Of a DNA stretch of 45,842 nucleotides, positions 43,263-45,842 are shown in pieces; position 1 is the stretch's first letter; the number at the start of each line of letters is the position of its first letter. The stretch is from Synechococcus sp. HJ21-Hayes (GTDB lineage: Bacteria > Cyanobacteriota > Cyanobacteriia > PCC-6307 > Cyanobiaceae). The translations under genes were made by a program, and so were the position numbers. The notes under the pieces were generated by a model. The model made no database searches, had not been told where the DNA came from, and saw only the letters and a program-made list of their open reading frames with translations. Where the stretch lies: contig NZ_JAGQBW010000021.1 of assembly GCF_024345835.1 (NCBI RefSeq), positions 1-45,842 on the forward strand, read 5' to 3'.

Positions 43263-45296
43263 TTAAAACTTCACACTAAGCCCAGCCCAGCCACCACCGA
43301 CATAATTAATACCGTTGCCAGCTGCTGCGTCTCCTCTGATTTTCAAGGCAACTGCATTAGACAGGTCAATCGTGACACCTGCTGATACTGCAATGGCATT
43401 ACGGCTTACTGCCTCTGTTGGTACGGACAGTGACTGCCCAATCAACGTGACTCCAACGGTATCGTCACCAACGACTCCTCGATACATGTAGCCAACCTGA
43501 CCCTCGAGAACCATCTTGGTGTTTTTGCCAAGCGTTGTTTTCAGCGTTCTCCGGGTGCCGACACCAACAAAGCTTTGGCCGATGGCAACATTCCGTCCAT
43601 TCACCGTTGCATTGGCAGACCCCCCACCAGATTCTGTATAGGCTCCCATCCATTGTTGGGCGTAACGCAGCCGAGCGGTGGGCAGAACGCTCCAGCCTTG
43701 AATGTCACCTGCGTTGACTGTGATTCCTGCCTCTGGTGCGAACCACCAGCCTTGATAGGTGGAATTGGTGCTGGAGTTTCCGAGATAAGCGAGGTTGTCA
43801 TTGACAAATCTCTGCTGCTGAAAACTCTGAACACCTCCATAGAGAGCAAAATCAACCGATGTATCTCCCCAGCGTTTTTGACCGTACAATCCCAGGAATC
43901 CGCCATCACTGCTGTTGTTGTAAGATTGTATTGTGATGCCGTCAGCAGTCAGATTCGTTTGACTGTATCCACCGAGTAGGCCAAGTGTCAGATCTTTGCT
44001 GCGTTTGGCGTCGTATCCCATCGCAATACCAGAGAGAATATGGTGCCGTTCAAGTGTGTCGGTAGTGCCTGAGTAAGACGACGTCATCCCAAAGCCTCTG
44101 GCCCACAAGGGATGCTTGCCGTCTATACCATTGAAGCGCCCCGGAATCAATGACGAAACGGTGTTCGTTACGTCAGCCAGAGCATCCGATGAGCTCGCGA
44201 AGATAGTGGGATCGTATGTAGCTGCCTGTTGTGCGGCCCTATTGATGAAGACAGGCACAGAACCGGAACTGTTAATGCTGCTCACGCTGCCTTCAAATGT
44301 CAGCAGCTGTGAAAAGTTTGCGCTCGGCGAGATATTGACAGTCCCTCCGGTACCCATATTGATTCTGCCGCCTAAGAAGCCATTGACCACATTCAGCGTA
44401 TTTCCAGAGCCATTGAAGAGCACTGCGTATGACTGCTTGCTAACAATGCTGCCTGAAGTCGTCACGGTATTTGAACTGCCGACGACAGCGACGCCAGCAG
44501 CTAAGTTGCCGGATGAGGAGATCGAACCCGAGTTTGCAACCGTATTCGAAACTCCTGTCACAAAGATGCCTGCCGCGGAGTCTCCCGTGGTTGTGATTGT
44601 TCCAGAGTTATTAATGGTGTTCGCGTTGGACGGTCCAGCAAGTGAGATACCATCTGAGGCGAAGCCGTAGGTGCTTATCGTACCTGTATTTGCAATCGTG
44701 TTTGAGTTGCCTTCGCCGCCTATACCCGCGCTGTTTCTCCCATAGGTGCTGATGACCCCGGAATTGTTGATGATATTGAAACTGCCTAATGAGGAGATCC
44801 CGTAGCTTTGTTCGCCGTTTGTTCTGATCGTTCCCTGGTTGAGGATTGTATTGAAGGAGCCTATAGCATTGATTCCGTCCGACCCTGTTGTGCCTGGGGC
44901 TATAGAGCCGCTTGTGCTAATCAAGCCTGAGTTAATGATGATGTTGGAATTGCCTTGGGCATTTGCCCCAATCGAGTTGTTCCCTGAAGTGTTTATCGAT
45001 CCAATGTTGGTAATTCTGTTGTTGCCATTGGTGGCGTTAATCCCGTTCGCGCTTGTCCCGCTCGTGCTTACCGATCCAGAGCTCGTAATGGTTAATGTGT
45101 CGTCACCGTTCAGTGGAGGGGTCGTCGGCCCCTGAGTCCCGGTGACAGAGTTGTTAATTATTGTTGTATCCGCAAGTGCCAATTTTGGGATTGAAATCAC
45201 AAGGCCGCACAACGCGGCTGATTTGATTGCCTTGCCGAGAACCTGGATTTTGCTTGTCTTGTTTCTGCTTGTGTGGACTTTTTTCCCCTGGTACAC
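43263..45296 (-). CDS. Autotransporter (type Va) with 25-residue passenger repeats
   Basis: 677 residues. A long basic N-region and signal peptide (1-~43: KTSKIQVLGKAIKSAALCGL… ending PKLALA-D) precede a passenger (~44-390), Asn/Ser/Thr/Gly-rich, built of about eight ~25-residue repeats of the type NSGxIxTxGxxxxGIxxxGxSNTI, expected to form a beta-helix. The C-terminal autotransporter barrel (~395-677: HPLWARGFGMTSSYSG, GGYSQTNLTADG, GWAGLSVKF) ends with the Phe typical of outer-membrane proteins. Inserted in the outer membrane, it displays or releases the passenger. All parts are intact. Unusual in picocyanobacteria. Low-GC, island-like codon use. Confidence 0.88.
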   Translation of the reverse strand: MYQGKKVHTSRNKTSKIQVLGKAIKSAALCGLVISIPKLALADTTIINNSVTGTQGPTTPPLNGDDTLTITSSGSVSTSGTSANGINATNGNNRITNIGSINTSGNNSIGANAQGNSNIIINSGLISTSGSIAPGTTGSDGINAIGSFNTILNQGTIRTNGEQSYGISSLGSFNIINNSGVISTYGRNSAGIGGEGNSNTIANTGTISTYGFASDGISLAGPSNANTINNSGTITTTGDSAAGIFVTGVSNTVANSGSISSSGNLAAGVAVVGSSNTVTTSGSIVSKQSYAVLFNGSGNTLNVVNGFLGGRINMGTGGTVNISPSANFSQLLTFEGSVSSINSSGSVPVFINRAAQQAATYDPTIFASSSDALADVTNTVSSLIPGRFNGIDGKHPLWARGFGMTSSYSGTTDTLERHHILSGIAMGYDAKRSKDLTLGLLGGYSQTNLTADGITIQSYNNSSDGGFLGLYGQKRWGDTSVDFALYGGVQSFQQQRFVNDNLAYLGNSSTNSTYQGWWFAPEAGITVNAGDIQGWSVLPTARLRYAQQWMGAYTESGGGSANATVNGRNVAIGQSFVGVGTRRTLKTTLGKNTKMVLEGQVGYMYRGVVGDDTVGVTLIGQSLSVPTEAVSRNAIAVSAGVTIDLSNAVALKIRGDAAAGNGINYVGGGWAGLSVKF

Positions 45297-45480
45297 GAAG
45301 CTTTCTCAATCCCGCTAATTTTGCCGTTCAGAATATGCGTGGTCTACTAAGCCACTCTTCGAACTGACCCTATTGTTGTTTCGTTGGCCTGAGCCAGCAT
45401 CAGTGGTTCAACTGCCCCTAGCGGCCACCCGCTTGACCCCGCAAACATCTATAGGCATTCTGCTGCTTTTGGTTCGAGGA

Positions 45481-45699
45481 TCAGCGGTATCTCGCGGGCG
45501 TATTGATCAGGCAACCCGTTTCGTTAATCGCGATCCACATCTTGATGACGAAGGAGTGGTCTGCAGTTCGCAAGCAATCTAGTTGGTGCCATTCCAGAGC
45601 CAGTGTCCCATCCTTGGCCTTGAGCAGGTCTTTTATGGGGCGTTCATATTCTGTGACCCAAATCTCCGAATACCCATAATCATCGCCGGTTAGCTGCAA
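45481..45699 (-). CDS. Small hypothetical or truncated protein
   Basis: 72 codons from ATG 45699. Reads DDYGYSEIWVTEYERPIKDL, LALEWHQLDCLRTADHSFVI and MWIAINETGCLINTPARY: strand-rich and protein-like, lacking low-complexity runs. No family recognised. It lies at the right edge of the island and could be the remnant of a larger gene. Confidence 0.35.
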   Translation of the reverse strand: MQLTGDDYGYSEIWVTEYERPIKDLLKAKDGTLALEWHQLDCLRTADHSFVIKMWIAINETGCLINTPARYR

Positions 45700-45736
45700 T
45701 TACCCCCATGCCCGCCAGGGCTGATTCAAAGTGTGG

Positions 45737-45842
45737 TCACGGGTTGAGCTCTGGTTGTCGTCGCGCCATCGCCAGCAGTGCCTTGATGTCATGCATCACC
45801 GCTTGCAGGCCCTCGCGGATCGAGTCGAAACCGGCCAGGCGC
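45737..45842 (-). CDS. C-terminal end of a core gene (runs off window)
   Basis: The last 34 codons of a minus-strand gene, starting off the right edge: RLAGFDSIREGLQAVMHDIK then ALLAMARRQPELNP and a stop at 45737-45739. It looks like an amphipathic C-terminal helix. GC-rich codons show that core sequence has resumed. Too short to name. Confidence 0.55.
   Translation of the reverse strand, partial: RLAGFDSIREGLQAVMHDIKALLAMARRQPELNP

Larger units (their letters stand above)
36396..45700. mobile_element. Putative integrase-linked genomic island next to tRNA-Ser
   Basis: Starts with a tyrosine recombinase 437 bp from tRNA-Ser and runs to about 45.7 kb, where GC-rich coding sequence returns. 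Inside, base composition is visibly lower in GC, genes are sparse, and there are long non-coding stretches, tandem repeats, an IS3 remnant, unknown secreted proteins and an autotransporter. No matching att direct repeat was found by eye, and the tRNA presents its 5' side to the integrase, so the true ends are not fixed. Right boundary is approximate. Confidence 0.65.

Overview
The window looks like a chromosome segment of a picocyanobacterium of the Synechococcus/Cyanobium group. This rests on magnesium chelatase ChlH, a high-light-inducible protein, type III glutamine synthetase with an upstream GTA-N8-TAC (NtcA-type) site, a phoB-phoR-CRP-family cluster of the picocyanobacterial kind, several small proteins of cyanobacteria-only families, very GC-rich coding DNA and tightly packed genes. 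No 16S rRNA is present, so genus is an inference.

Layout. 1-3.0 kb (minus): the N-terminal part of polyphosphate kinase ppk1 (running off the left edge), a CorA-type metal transporter and a small unknown gene. 3.1-5.9 kb (plus): a CHAD-domain protein, then four overlapping genes that look like a minimal ExbB / ExbD / ExbD / TonB-like energy-transducing set. 6.0-8.5 kb: phosphate regulation, with a PtrA-like CRP-family regulator facing phoR-phoB. 8.6-13.7 kb: a secreted protein, rubrerythrin, and a divergent sulfide:quinone oxidoreductase-flavin reductase-pirin operon, then two paralogous small genes. 13.7-16 kb: glnN with an NtcA-type promoter and a terminator. 16.1-35.7 kb: mostly housekeeping (FAD monooxygenases, HdeD-like protein, cysteine synthase, ABC exporter, S4 protein, tpiA, folP, chlH, dapB, hli, apt, cyanobacterial DUF families, ppk2) and several small secreted or membrane proteins.

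At 35.9 kb lies tRNA-Ser(UGA). Just beyond it, from a tyrosine recombinase at 36.4 kb to about 45.7 kb, is a clear accessory island. It has a lower GC content, sparse genes and long non-coding stretches, and it contains three imperfect ~60-bp tandem repeats, a 16-bp palindrome flanked by DnaA-box-like 9-mers in front of an unknown gene, an IS3-type orfA remnant, several secreted unknown proteins and a full-length autotransporter with 25-residue passenger repeats. GC-rich core-like coding sequence returns at the right edge.

Functional themes. Phosphate/polyphosphate handling recurs (ppk1, CHAD, PtrA-like/PhoR/PhoB, ppk2). Oxidative and sulfide stress genes sit back to back around a perfect inverted repeat. 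The island carries cell-surface and secreted functions. The most interesting unexplained items are the island's repeat array and origin-like segment, the compact Ton-like operon, and the regulatory palindromes in front of sqr, glnN and hli.
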